From Strongylocentrotus purpuratus (taxonomy: Eukaryota > Echinodermata > Echinoidea > Camarodonta > Strongylocentrotidae), in contig NW_022145609.1 in NCBI RefSeq assembly GCF_000002235.5, positions 6,021,214-6,085,213 of the forward strand: 64,000 nucleotides of DNA, in the 5' to 3' direction. Below, piece by piece: positions 11,389 through 23,734 of the stretch (positions are counted from its first letter, which is position 1; each line of letters starts with the position of its first letter). Position numbers and translations under genes: made by a program. The notes under the pieces were generated by a model that was given only the letters and a program-made list of their open reading frames with translations, was not told where the DNA came from and did no database searches.

Positions 11389-14300
11389 TTACTTTTGAGC
11401 TCCAGATGGAATATTGACGTATTCCGATTTCTCTGGATCAACGATATCAGCGTAAACCTCTTCTTTGATGTTGTTGATCCCCGTTTTTTTGAGGCCCTGG
11501 TAGGCAGGTGGCCTGACTACACTCGGTTGAGGCAGCTCGTAATGAGGGCTCTGTGGGTCGCTTGCTGGTGGGGCAGCACGTAAATGAGACAGGTCCTCCT
11601 TCTTCTGCTTCCGCTTGCTGGTGGTCGATTTAAAGAAAGACAGAAATAGTGGATAATCACTGTCGTCATCATCACCATCATCATCTCTACTTCCCCATCA
11701 TCATCATCATCATCATCATCTTTTTTTATCATTATCACCATCATCATCATCATCATCACCATCTTCATCTCTATCTTCCCAAACACCATCGTCTCCATCT
11801 TCCCCATCATCATCATCTCCATAATTATCATTATTACCATCTTTATAGTCGGCAAATCATCAAATATTATTAGTCTAAAAATGATTATATATGCAGATAT
11901 TCAGGTTTATGATAAACATGATACGAGTATCATGATTTTTGTTATAAAAGTGTCTCGTTGCAATGCAAACTGTACAAGAGGAATATATTGCAGGCAGCTC
12001 TGTTGTATAAACCAGTTAAAATTAGGAATTAGACAATTAAAAAACAATGTAGATATTGCAAATCCACGTCCTGCCTTTAAAAAGTTTTCGAACAGGGCAT
12101 TACTATTATGCGAGAAATTAAAATGTTGTTTTATTCTTACCATAAAATCACTATGGCAATAGCAAGTATGATGATCCCCAAGAATGATATCACGAATAAA
12201 ACCATCCAAACAGCACTAGTCTTCCTCAGGCGTTGACTCTCTACAACATTGAATAGATAAGCGTTAATCGCCAAGTTTGATCAATTTATTGCTAATTGCA
12301 GAATAGACCTATTGCTACAACAAAGAATGTTATAAATGTTTATAGAGACATTCGATATTTGGATATCACTGCCCCTACGTTACTTTGGTTCCCATGGTTA
12401 CAGATCTTAAGCTGCGCATAATTGGTATGTAGGATAGTGCTTGGACCAGATTAAGGTGTTCTCTACAATGATCAAGGACAAATCAATGATTGTCATGGGG
12501 GCGAGGATTTGTAGGAGCATTACATCGTAGTCAATAATGAGTGAAGGATCCGGCATTTTTACTCGAAAAAATTATTAAAAAGTCCCCACCAGCCCGCCTC
12601 CCATCCCCACTCCGGCTCCTTGCTCAACGCAAGGGAGCGGGGGGGGGGGGGGGGGGGGGTCAGTTTGAGGGGCAATAGAGTAAGGGTAAAAGCCGGGAGA
12701 AGATTGATGGCTTATGTCAATTGGACGCCGGACCTATCGCCAAGTACACCAACCGACATAGGACATTGCCTATTGAGGCTAGGACTTATGCGTTTCTAGC
12801 TGATGGTAGAATGTTTCTGTTTATATCCGTATATATACGAAATCATCATCAATATTGTTCTAATTGCGACTCACCGAGGGTAGGAGTCGTAACAGTCACA
12901 AGTGGACTTCTTGGTCCTTCTCCGCCGGGACCTTCTCTGACGGCAGACACACTGATATTGTATTCTGTTCCTGGTTCCAACTCGGTCAATACAAACTCCA
13001 TTATTCGTTGAAGATCGCCCTCTCCCACACCCGAGTCGATTCTACCAGCAACTAGCCATTTCTCTTCCATGGTTTGCTGATAGATAAGGTAACCAACAAC
13101 TGGTCCGTCGCCGGGGTCCAGAAAAGGTATCCAAGAGCTCCAGAAGACAGTGACTGATGACGAGCTGATCTCTCCGACTGTTGGGCCAGATGGTAGCTCT
13201 GGTAAAGCTGGAAATGATAAAGCTATCCAGTTAATAGCTAATTCTATGTGTAAAGTACCTATTTGTTATGTGAAAAACAAACACCAGCAAAGAAACCAAC
13301 AAATAGATATTTCAGATAATATCTATGCATGCATATACATTATGTATGTTGTTATTTACTAATACAACATACTAAGAATCTTGCTCTACGATTGGTCAAA
13401 AGTCAAACACGTGATGAAACATAGTTTCGCCCATCATTTAAAGGAGAAGAAAGGCTCGTTTAAGTGTTTAACACTGTGTACTATCTTCAACTCATGCAGG
13501 CGACCACGTCCACCGCGGTGATGTGGCGCGAATTACAAATTGAATTGTAAACGTTGCGTGTATACACGTACGTAAGTACTGCTAGCTGTTAATTGATGAC
13601 TTGTTGCTCTAAAATGTAGGAAGAAGTCAATTGGAATAGCATTGTTGGTAAGTAGATCAAACTTAGGGGGCTTCATGCCATCGTACAGAAAATAGAATCT
13701 AACAGTTAGAATCTAGACTTAGTAGTAGTACTACTTGTGGAAGTACCAGTAGTAGGTCTAGTAGTGTTAGAACAAGGCCTAACAGTAACACTAGCCTAGG
13801 TAAACAAAACAGTTAGATTGTGTTTCTCGTAGACCCTACCAGTGAAATGTTTCCGATGTGGAATATATTATAAAGTAAATAATCACCTTTTAATAATCAC
13901 CTTTTGGTTTCAGGCGATCGCAAACTATCAGTAAAAAGACAGTATCACTTCCTCGGCGATCTGAATGTAAACTACATACACTAGACTATCTTTCTGAAGC
14001 AAAGCTTCGGAAAGATAACTACATGTACATCTAGATCGCCTCGGAATTAAGTGATACTTGGGATTGTCCCATCACCTTCACCCACGGTAATTATTTGCTT
14101 ACTAACATTTAAGGTCAAGTAGACTAAGCCTAACAAAACTTACGAGTATCTCGTCCCGCCCGCCTCATTTGGTCGTTGCCTCCTTTCTATCTAGACTACT
14201 ACTACTTACTAGTACTACTATTCAGAAAAAAAGGAAAGAAAGAAGCAAATGCAGCTCATATACAATATCGCGTAGAATCAGCTTAAATATGATGAGTTCT

Positions 14301-17300
14301 GGTTTGAACTAAATGTTACCGTAAACATCAAAGACAGCAGAAAAAGTAGCCAGTGAAAAGGATCTATTTTTGTCCGGAAGTTCACCAGCGTAGCAGAAGA
14401 TTTGGTCACCTTCGGTCACGTTGTAAAGGAGGAAACTATTATTACGGAATTCACCATCAAGGCTCGTCGATGAGTGGGAAATCGGTCTCGATGACGAAAG
14501 AGTTTGACCGATGGATAGCTTGACGTCATCTGGAGACAGTGTTTCTCCTTCGATTTCGACGTCGACGGCGCAGTAGACATTAATAAAACCGGGATTTGTT
14601 CGAGGGATCGTCAGTCGGAAATTATCTGTATATGAGATACGAGAAAAAAAGGATAAAAAACAAAATCTAGCAACTTACTCACAATAAATGATCAAATGTT
14701 TTTAACTACATAAATTTGAGGTTGAAATGATTTCAATTGAAATGTCCATTGCAGACGAAACGTAATTTTAATTGCGTCGGTTACCTGCGCTAATCCAAGT
14801 CAGTAAATTAGGTTTTGCCCCGTGTGTCATGCTGCTCTGTTCATTTCGTTGCGTTTCTTTGTACCCTATGCGCTATCCTCACATCAAAGACCGCACCTCA
14901 CTCTTTGACGGAGTCTTGCGTCAGGCATAATTAATAACGCCTTGTGTGCAACGAACATAAGACTAGAGTGACATTTGAAGACACATAAGCCAATTGATAA
15001 ATGTAATTTGACTCACAAATTCCTTTCTGGCAAATCAAGTTTCTGTCTACTGTACAGCCGTCATCGTCCCATTGTCCATGTATGTCATTATTTCTGCTCG
15101 ACCAGAGGCAAGCACAATCTTGACCTCCACCACCATTATCTGGTTGACCTTGGGCCCAACCATCATATCTAATATAAAACAAAGAACAATCAAATACATG
15201 ACAATTGCAATATACTATTAATGGTATTGCAGACTAGTCACTCCTAAAAGACTAATGCTGGTTAAATATTCGGTTATATGACATAAATAACCAGGGAATC
15301 ATAACCGTTAACTAGAAACGTGGATTCCTCATAAATTCTGACAAACTTCATCGCCCAACATGGATATCAAAAGTCAAAATACTAATAGGCTAACGGTCAA
15401 ATGACATGAATTTTTCCTACAAGATTAATCAAAGAAATGCACTTTTTTATTGTCGATGTCGTGATTATAGTACTTACATCACTGGTGTGCCGTCAAGCCA
15501 TCTGAATTGACCTTCGACCTCTCTGTCATTGCAACCAATCCAAAAGCACCGCGTATCTCTTAAAGGCGGAGTGATGAAACTCGTCAAGAAAGCCTGAATT
15601 GATATTGAAAAATACAAAACATACGACTCACTTCCCATTCCTAAAACCAAAATAATCACCAAGAAAAGTTATATGGCCTGATCGTAACATGATATTGAAT
15701 AGAAACTATTTAACAAAAATGAAACATTCTCGAGATCTTCTATGCGTGGCATCACTCGAATGTAAAATCGTACACATGTGCAATTTTTTTTTTTTTTTTT
15801 TTTTTAGGAATCGGACATTTTTTAAATATTGAATGAATATTAACCCTTGGACATGAGGCGTCATTGTTGACTGAAAGCTGTATCTGTGAATGGAGCAGGG
15901 TTTGGCCTTTCCTGTGCGAGTGACGTTCTAGAAGTAAATCGTACACAGATTGTATTATATTACTCGCCCTTACACTAGCCTTTAGACAAGGCTTCATGTC
16001 TGATAGACGCCGAGCTCCTAAAAAGAGGCTAATCGCGAAAACCCAAGTGAACGCCAGAGCGAGTGGCTTCACCCAAGATGCCTATAGTAATCTGGTTTGG
16101 ATTTCTTTTGTTAACCCTTGCTTCCAACTAGAGTTCTCTACCGAAATGGTAGCGTCCAATCAGCGAACGTATCGCGTGACGTCGGCATATATTATCCATC
16201 ACGTTCACAGTAAACTTATAGAATACCTATAAAATTGAACGAAACGAGTTGGACTGGTTCATTTTGTATACAAGGAAAGTCCAATTATCTCACTTACAAT
16301 TGTTAGCTCAAGTCATCAAATGTTTCCTATCTTATTCTAATTTTGCATGTAAAGTAGATTTGGATGTGATATTTTGTATTAATCATTTATATGTTCATCT
16401 TATAAGCAAATCTAGTTTACGTCTTTTACCATTTCTTACATGTTTTGAAATGAACGAATCACGAACGAAATAAACTGGGAGATGGCCATTCTAATTGGTA
16501 AATAAATCCAAAGTCATGAATAATTCATGCAGAGCTGAAAAAACAGAATTCGAAAGGCCTCGCGGCTAACGCCACTCGATCGCGCGTTCATGACTGATAT
16601 TATCACATGCGCCTGGAACAAGGCAATTATTATCACAGCGCCGTTCATTTTGCATTCACTCTTTTTTACTTAAAGTATCACCCTCATAATTATGTTGCTA
16701 CGTCAGAAATCGTTTTGAATCGTGTTTATACCTGGATCTCGTCTGAGTCAACCCTTGCTAGATTCGCTCCATAACCTTGACAGAGACTCTGCGCCTCATC
16801 GTAGTCTAATCGGGTGATGGTGTCCACTAGATAGACTGCGTCATCCAGTCGGTGCCATTCTGACTGACTCGTTACTGTATAATGATATGATAGTGACAGT
16901 TTCGAAATCATAAGGCGGCTGCATGTAATACCTGACGCAGCAGGATGTTGAAACAGCACGTATAGTTATTAAACAGCACCCAAGGTAGGATGAACTGGAA
17001 GTGATTTCCCCTTTTTAACAAGGCGCTGAAGGGTGGATTTTCACTAGTAAAAATGAGGTCTTTACATTTCTGGGTGCCCTTTCACCCCAGCACCATCTAA
17101 TGCAGGGGATAAGTCCACCCCTGAAACAAAAAAAAAATAAGGGGGGGGGGTGCTGCAGCGTCCCCAGCACCCCCGGTTCCCAAGATGAATAAAGGTCAAT
17201 TAAACTAAGAATTTAGAAAAACATATGCGCGTAGCAGTGCATACTTTAAAGTTTGAAACATGGTATTCGGTCTGTCCTTTAAAAGTAACCTGTAAATATT

Positions 17301-17466
17301 CAATCGTTCTTGAATAATATTTCACAAGTAATAAGTAAAGCACACCAAAAAAAAAAACAGAACAGAAATGTATATTAGTAAAAAGTATATTCTTACCCCC
17401 TTGTAAAGACACGATGGCTGCAATGATGATAGTAACGAACAGCGTCTCCTCGGAGCTGAACTTCAT
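11389..17466 (-). CDS. Receptor gene A: C-type lectin (QPD), Ig-like, FN3, TM, ITAM tail (8 exons, complete)
   Basis: Exons in coding order: 17397-17466, 16732-16931, 15478-15593, 15017-15168, 14320-14625, 12875-13207, 12141-12240, 11389-11617. They total 1506 nt (501 residues) with GT..AG introns of phase 1-0-2-1-1-1-2. Residues 1-23 are a signal peptide (LFVTIIIAAIVSLQG). The lectin domain (about 24-178) has GANLARVDSDE, CFWIGCND, FRWLDGTP, QPD at 137-139, WDD at 162-164 and cysteines at 147, 149, 167 and 175. Residues 180-282 are an Ig-like domain with VYC and DQIFCYAG cysteines; 282-393 an FN3 domain (VTVFWSSW, GYLIYQQ, LEPGTEYNISVSA); about 404-425 one TM helix, then KRKQKK. The tail has tyrosines 452 (YELP), 465 (YQGL), 481 (YADI) and 492 (YVNI); the last two fit an ITAM with spacing 7. 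QPD usually marks galactose-type ligands in the family. A surface signalling receptor is inferred. It is the only array member complete in the window with all ancestral domains. Confidence 0.87.
11650..11850. repeat. CAT/ATC microsatellite in last intron of gene A
   Basis: Imperfect ATC repeats about 35-230 bases upstream of the tail exon. The same position holds shorter ATC tracts in B (24,010-24,070), C (37,225-37,300) and D (52,800-52,860), so the tract predates the gene duplications. Confidence 0.85.
13941..14058. repeat. 118-bp hairpin in gene A intron
   Basis: Inverted arms AGTATCACTTCCTCGGCGAT and the complement of AGATCGCCTCGGAATTAAGT, with inner arms ATCTTTCTGAAGC/GCTTCGGAAAGAT around a 3-base loop. 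It lies between the Ig-like and FN3 exons. It could be a small MITE or a transcribed hairpin; transcription is unknown. Confidence 0.7.
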
Positions 17467-17730
17467 TTTAAATAAAAAAATGGATGCGAGTTGATGTCAG
17501 AAGCTATTCATTTATGATTAAATTTCAAAATGTGTGTACATAGACAGAAAGAGAAATGATCGTTGACGTGTCTCGCGCTGCAATGACCTAAAACAAACTT
17601 GATACCTTCCGTTTTGTTTCCTGGGCTTGTTGACACTGACTTTCCTCTTTCAGTTTGCTATATCACCCTGTCTTATTTTAGAATAAAAGTAACCGTTTCC
17701 TTCCATATTCATGTTTCTATATAATAATTT
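17467..17730 (-). promoter_or_regulatory. Conserved 5' flank of gene A (candidate promoter)
   Basis: The 260 bases upstream of the start codon are conserved upstream of B (30,879-31,110, with a second diverged copy at 31,285-31,640) and C (44,093-44,380). Shared blocks include CGTTGACGTGTCTCGCGCTG (17,561-17,580), TTTCCTCTTTCAGTTT and ATCACCCTGTCTTATTTTAG. Conservation partly reflects recent duplication, so promoter function is an inference; no clear TATA box was assigned. Confidence 0.4.
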
Positions 17731-19180
17731 AATTGATGTATTTGAAAGACGGAGAGCCTACTTGTGAGCAAAAGAATAACTTCTGAGTTTAATTATTTGT
17801 TTTCTGTTTGTTTTCCTGAATGCACATTGGAAGAAAATAATCATAATGATAACGGCGATGTTGATGAATGATAGCAAAAGCAATAACAAAAACAATACTT
17901 ACAATAATAATAACAGTAATAATGATAATAATAATATTAATAGTAACTAAAATAATGATCGTAGTAGTAGCTAGTAGTAATAATAATAATAATAACAATA
18001 ATTCTACAACATATTAAATTACTACTAATAATAATATTAACAAAAATATAATGAAAATAAGAAATTGGTAAACAGATAAATAATTAATTAATAAATGAAT
18101 GGATTAAAATTAAATGGGTAAGACATCAACATCATCCTAGGAGTAAGATACTAACAATTGCTGTCCACTACTAACGCTCATGTTTACAGTTACTTCAGAT
18201 ACCTTTGATTATCATATTCATATTGTAGTCCGCGGGATGTAAAATAGTGCATCATGACAAGCAGATATAATGATACATACATGTACAAACCCTCTAATAG
18301 CTGATGTAATTTTGTTTCTGTTTACTACTGAGTTTCTTTCAGTATGGTTTTGCTTGTGTTTGTTTATGTTTATGTAAGGTCTATGGCTTATGACATTTTT
18401 AATGACCAATGTTTGTAAAGGTTTTAAAGATTTTCTCAGTGTCAGGTTCTATTTCAAACTTGTCAGCGAAATCTGTATTTGAAAACCTGCAATATTCTTC
18501 GCAAATATGACAAATAAGGTGAGGATTTTATGGTTCTTCTTAGCCTATTCTAAATTTGAACTGTAATCGACAAGAAAAAAGGGTATGCTTACAAAAGACC
18601 AGCTAAAAAGTTCAGTTTCGATTTTAAAAAAGAGGTCATATTTCATCTTATATATCAGTTTTATTTACTCGAAATATAATGTTAGTAATAAAACAGAGGT
18701 CTTATAAATAAACATGAATACATAGCTATATTAAATAAATTGGTATTTTTGTAGGAATTGAAAAGTCAATATGTTGAAATTGAATTGAATTGACAAAGTA
18801 ATATCAAAGTTTGTTGGTTTACGCTTCTAACACCGTTGTATTCAGTCGAGGTGAAAGATATTCCGGCCTTTCTGTCAGTTAGGTAATATTGATACAAGTC
18901 GGAAGGAGAGGATTTCTGTACTTCCGTCTTTTTAGTATTGAAGATACAGGAAAGAGTTAGCTCATGTTTTTAAAGTAGACTATAATATGGCGTAGCCATG
19001 CCATGACTTTATTTTATTGGCATTGGAAATTATGTATAACTATTAGTGAAGACAATAGAGGTTGGGATTATCTGTTACGTCGTGGATGGGGAGTTTTACA
19101 TAATAGAGCAATTTCTACAGTTACATTGTTCGAAATTCACCAACGTGATACTATCTTATATATGGAAAATCCAGAAATAT
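17731..19180. other. Intergenic A-B, AT-rich, paralogous to C flank
   Basis: No gene seen. AAT-rich simple sequence runs from about 17,850 to 18,060. Sequence from about 18,120 on matches 44,600-44,880 and, after an interruption, 46,330-46,710 (shared AACATCATCCTAGGAGTAAG, TATTCATATTGTAGTCCGCG and TTCTTCTTAGCCTATTCTAA). It therefore belongs to the segmental duplication. Confidence 0.6.
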
Positions 19181-19182
19181 TT

Positions 19183-19237
19183 ATTTATTTATTACTATTA
19201 TTATTATTATTTTTTTTTTAAATTATTTTTTTTATAA

Positions 19238-19310
<73 letters not shown>

Positions 19311-19380
19311 TTATTATTATTATTATTCTTATTTTTATTTTTTATTATTTATTATTTTTTTTTTTTTTTGGGGGGGGGGG
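19183..19380. repeat. TTA/TTTA microsatellite with poly-T and poly-G
   Basis: ATT and ATTT repeats followed by a T-run and a run of about 12 G directly before the SINE at 19,381. The same T-run/G-run precedes the paralogous SINE at about 46,730-46,765. Confidence 0.85.
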
Positions 19381-19672
19381 GTATCTGGGAGCAACCAACT
19401 ACTACTAGTGGGTTCTTGTGTAGCGCTTATGTTTGTCAGACTTGACACTCCTGAGGCTCCACAATACTGCTCCCGCTTAGTACGGATGCCATTATTGTGC
19501 TCTAGCGTTTCAAGGAATTCCTGCCAGGTACCCATTTTCCTCACCTTCGTCGAGTGTTGCAAATGTAGATGAATGTTTTGTCAAGGTACATTAGTGCCAC
19601 ATCGAGACTCGAACCGCCAACTATGTAATCCTCAGTCCGGTGACGTATACACTAGACCACGGCGACACCCAG
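19381..19672 (-). mobile_element. tRNA-derived SINE (family 1)
   Basis: On the minus strand the right end reads like a tRNA: an A-box-like GGTCTAGTGT followed by a B-box-like GGTTCGAGTC. The body is GGGAGCAACCAACTACTACT...TGTAGCGCTTA. The same element occurs at 46,766-49,775 (interrupted by two transposons), with the tRNA-like part also at 33,704-33,770. It sits at the same paralogous site as the 46.8-kb copy. Confidence 0.7.
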
Positions 19673-21237
19673 ACTTGCCGGAAGCAGTTTAAGGCCTTTT
19701 TTTTTGGGGGGGGGGGATATTCCAGGCGGCTCATCTTTCAGGGGCAGTGGCGTAATGAGCAATAAGAAAAATCTGCAACACCACCACTCTTACATGTTAC
19801 AAGCAGGCCCCGCGAAACGTTTTATTCAAAGTGGAGTATTAACGATCAGGTAGCGAAGCGAGTGGAGCATTAATTGGCGCGGGTCCAGGGGCTTTGGGAG
19901 CTCAGGGGTTTTGGCATTAAATTACAGTCATATAAGCATAATTAGATACCGTATTTTTGACAATGGCGGTTCAATAATTGGCGTGGATCCAGGGGGCTGA
20001 GCCCCATGAAGCTCAAGGGTTTAAGGCATTTAAGTATGGACAGATGAGCATTCAGGTGCCCGTCTTAGGGCCCTTAATTAGTGGGGGCTAGGGGGTAGAG
20101 CCCTCGGAAGTTTACCGCAATAAAAAACTGAAAAATATCAGCCCAAAGAGGAAGAAAAAAAAGTTAAGAAAAAGAAGGGATAACAAACATTTCAGACCGA
20201 CCGACCCTTGTTATGGAACTTAAAGGGCAATACAACAACATTGTTTAGGCCTAACAAAGGCCGCGTCCCACCTACCGATAAAAAAAAAACATAACGATAT
20301 AACTACATGTACAAAAATTACACACACTTTTTTTTTTCTTCAATTTTTTTATTATGAGATTTCAATTAAAATAAATCATTTCATAAAAATAAATGTAAAT
20401 AATTCCATACAAATACAGCTCTCCATTTCGTTTTCATAACATTAATAAATTATTCACAAAACAGTGAGCAAAGAAGGAGAATAATGGAATGAAATCACTA
20501 AATTTGTCTAATAGTTAATAATCACATACTGAACTTAATTACCATTATTCATGAAAAACGAACTTAAAAAAATTATTCATATTTGTATACAATGCACCAT
20601 AAGCACGACATCCCTCCACCCCTTCTACTACTTAACCCCCCCCCGTAAACATTCACGTTCACTCGCACCTTACAAAACATACACGGATTCACAAGCGCAC
20701 ACTGGAACTCCAGCCAATCATCCTCACTCACAAGACCACACCCAAGACACTCCCATTACACCAAACACAACACTTATCTACTCATCATATAGAACACTAT
20801 ACAAATACTCCATTCACAGAACAGCACCCACCCATACATCTAACCGCATACCTAACATCCTAAATCCTAAAAATATATCACATTCACCACTCACACACAC
20901 ACACACACGCACACGTTAATTTAGACCATGATACTTTTTTTTTTCTTCAGCTGTTTCTGCATTAATCGAAAAGTCAAATACAAAATATTCAAGTAACATG
21001 TAATATAATTTAATTACATAAAAAGTAACGAATGAAATATACCCCCAAAAATGCTTACATATAATTGAAAACTTGAAAGTATGGAGGTAAGTCAAAGAAT
21101 CAAGATAAATGCAGAGGCCAACTATCATAAGCATGAATGCTTGAGTCGATAGCAGCCGGGAAAGGAGGGGGGGGGGGGGATACATGACGCATCTAGTTTA
21201 TTCATCCACGTATAACACTCTGTGCATGAATGAATAT
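19673..21237. other. Dispersed repeats, no gene
   Basis: 19,690-20,130 contains tandem-like copies of a unit with TTGGCGTGG, CAGGGGGCTGAGCCCC and GACAGATGAGCAT, also found at 49,790-50,370. About 20,270-21,180 contains repeat fragments shared with 34,310-34,600 and 51,010-51,400 (GACCATGATAC, ATAAAAAGTAACGAATGAAA, CAGAGGCCAACTATCATAAG) and a CA tract near 20,897. No coding domain is recognisable. Confidence 0.6.
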
Positions 21238-22190
21238 ACAGTGCGTCCCAGAGAAACGAAACCGACAATTATCCATTTTCTATCATAACTTAATCACAAT
21301 TATGATTAATAAATGACACATATTTTGTAAAGCTTAGATCCTCTTTCATTTGATGCAACTCATATGATGCATATTTCACGCATGACTGATTAAAAACAAT
21401 TTAAAGAAAGGGTACCAAAAAGTCATTTGGCGAACGGTATCTGAATTTCGAAGACTTCTGCCCTTTTATATGACACCTCAATCAGGAAAAAAAAAAATAT
21501 TTTTTACTAACAACTGATAATTAGAACAAATTACATATGGATGGAAAGATTTTCTCTTGAAAAACACGAATTATTTGCTGAGAAATCATATAGATATCAT
21601 GGAAAGGCGTAAAATGCAATTTTTCAAGACCCTTCTTAGACCCCCAAGCGCCCCCGAACGTAAGCCAAACACACGAGCGTAGCGAGCTCTGAATAGTGAC
21701 GTCACACCCTGGACAAACAGCTCGCATACTCGCATACCGCTCGCATACCGGAGTCGCGCGTGTATTAGTCTGCAGCTAGACAACCGTGTCCAGGGTGTGA
21801 CGTCACAATAGTGACGTCATACGAAGGACTGCTGAAGGCAGTAAATCTGGATCTCAAAACTAACATATTTGAAAGTTGATTTCTGCGGGCCCCAAACATA
21901 TTTTGAAGAGGAAATTTGTTGTATTTGATCAGTAAGGCTTCCCCTTCACAATGATATGAATTTTGCATCAATTCAATACACTTTTGCTTCTTGGTGTGAC
22001 TCCTTTAAAGTAATGCTTGTATTTCCATAATTGTATTAAACGAATCCGTTCCACTGGCTGTCTGCCCTAACAACAAAGAAGACGAAAGACGTAATGCATG
22101 GCTGATCGTCAACAAAACGGAGTTTGTTGTTTGTTGCTACGGCAGGCAGCCAGTGAAATAAATTCGTTTAATAAAATTATGGAAATGCAG
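21238..22190. mobile_element. Repeat starting AGTGCGTCCCAGAGAAACGA, with inner hairpin MITE
   Basis: Starts AGTGCGTCCCAGAGAAACGA, a family also at about 10,750 and 51,763. Near its right end (22,014-22,190) is a hairpin with arms TTTCCATAAT...CCACTGGCTG and CAGCCAGTG...TTATGGAAA; a second copy lies at 52,065-52,245. At 21,697-21,819 there is an inverted repeat with three TGACGTCA sites. No open frame of note. Confidence 0.55.
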
Positions 22191-22448
22191 TTTATTTCAA
22201 TTTCAATTTATTCAGCCAATCATTAAAAACAACTTACAATGACACTGGAACTTGTACAATTTTACCATGATGACAGGCTATGGACCCCTGAGAAGCAGAG
22301 CTTGTAAAAGGGGCCCATTAATATACAATTATATACAGATATAATAAAAACATACTATAACAAGCAAAACAAAAAAGAGATATATGTATATTCATACTTA
22401 TTACAAAACACTTACAAATATCTTGCAAACACACTCAGCCATACTTAC

Positions 22449-22480
<32 letters not shown>
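22449..22480. repeat. CA microsatellite
   Basis: About 15 uninterrupted CA dinucleotides immediately left of the foldback element at 22,490. Confidence 0.9.
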
Positions 22481-22481
<1 letters not shown>

Positions 22482-22489
22482 ACAATGTA

Positions 22490-23413
22490 CACTGTCGCTC
22501 ATAAAGTTGGAATATATTTGTTTTACCCCAATTTATGGAATTATTTTAAAAATAATTTAAAAATAATAGATCTAGAGAATAGTATACATTCTCAGATTTT
22601 ATTGAACAATAATTTGACAATGTGTGTTTTGCGTGACGGCTAAAGCATGTGTTTGCTACTATGCTTATTAACTAGGAGACCTACGCCCTTAAGTCATAAA
22701 TGATAGTAATGAGGATTAATGCCCCACAAAAGGGCACTAATATAGCACGGTTTTGATCATGGGGCATCACAGTTATGAGGCCATTGCTTTTTCACTGAAC
22801 CATTACTGTACGCATCGGGGGCTAGGGTAGGGGGCAGTTTCCATAAATATAAAAAAACACAGAAAATGCAATAAAATTTTCAATAATTTATTGCATTTTA
22901 CACCGGTCCCCAACATAAAAAAATCCTCTGGACGGCCATGCATTATGGCTTAAGGCATGGGCACTCAGAGGATTTGTTTATGTTGGAAACTTGGATAAAA
23001 TGTAATAAATTATTAAAAATGTATTGCATTTTCTTTGTGTTTTTTTATTTATGGAAACTGTCCCCTACCCTAGCCCCCGATGCGTACAACCATGGTTCAG
23101 TGACAAAGCAATGGCCTCGTAAGTGTGAGGCCCCAGGATCAAAACCGTGTCGATGTGCTATATTAGTGCCCTTTTGTGGGGCATTAATCCTCATTACTGT
23201 CATTTATGACTTAAGGGCGTAGGTCCCCTAGTTGATAAGCATAGTAGCATACACATGCTTTAGCAGTCACGCAAAACACACCTTTTCAAATTATTATTCA
23301 ATAAAATCTGAGAATGTATACTATTATCTAGATCTATTATTTTTAAATTATTTTAAAATAATTCCATAAATTGGGGGTAAAACAAAAATATTCAAACTAT
23401 ATGAGCGACAATG
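22490..23413. mobile_element. 924-bp Tc1/mariner-type foldback element
   Basis: The whole element is an imperfect palindrome. The left end CACTGTCGCTCATAAAGTTG and the complement of the right end (CATTGTCGCTCATATAGTTT) match, and TA flanks both ends (22,488-22,489 and 23,414-23,415), as expected of Tc1/mariner target sites. Arms of about 440 bases meet near 22,950 around CCATGCATTATGG. It has no transposase. A truncated copy lies at about 38,224-40,762. Confidence 0.8.
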
Positions 23414-23734
23414 TACTTTAAACTATATTTAAAGCATACAGTTTGCGAACTCCAGCCAAATTTTGTACCCAAATGTTGTCTGGAGTTCGTGTGATATACA
23501 TACACAAATTTGTCGTACGTACCAATTTAGTGCGTTTCCAGGTGAAAATTGTTGCTAATTCTAGTATTATCTCTAAATGTTGTGTCTGAAACAAGTTGCA
23601 TGCTTTTGCAGCCCAATGTGATATAGCTCTACATCCATTCCTTGTGCGATGTCACTTATTGCGTGTCAAAGGTCACGCGTGTCGTTGACGCAGTCCGGGG
23701 TCAATACATGACGCCTCATGTGAAAATTGAATAA

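Noticed and set aside
11389..11617. Reading the tail as inhibitory (ITIM), since SEYVNI or VEYVNI fits S/I/V/L-x-Y-x-x-I
   Set aside because: Only the last tyrosine fits, and the two-tyrosine spacing with the upstream acid fits ITAM better; kept as an alternative and not as a call.
12721..13055. Plus-strand frames over the FN3 exon of gene A (and similar ones in B, C, D)
   Set aside because: They are antisense shadows of the FN3 exons; the minus strand carries the conserved domain and splice sites.
16000..16232. Plus-strand frame inside gene A intron
   Set aside because: Short, no domain, and in an intron of a well-supported minus-strand gene.
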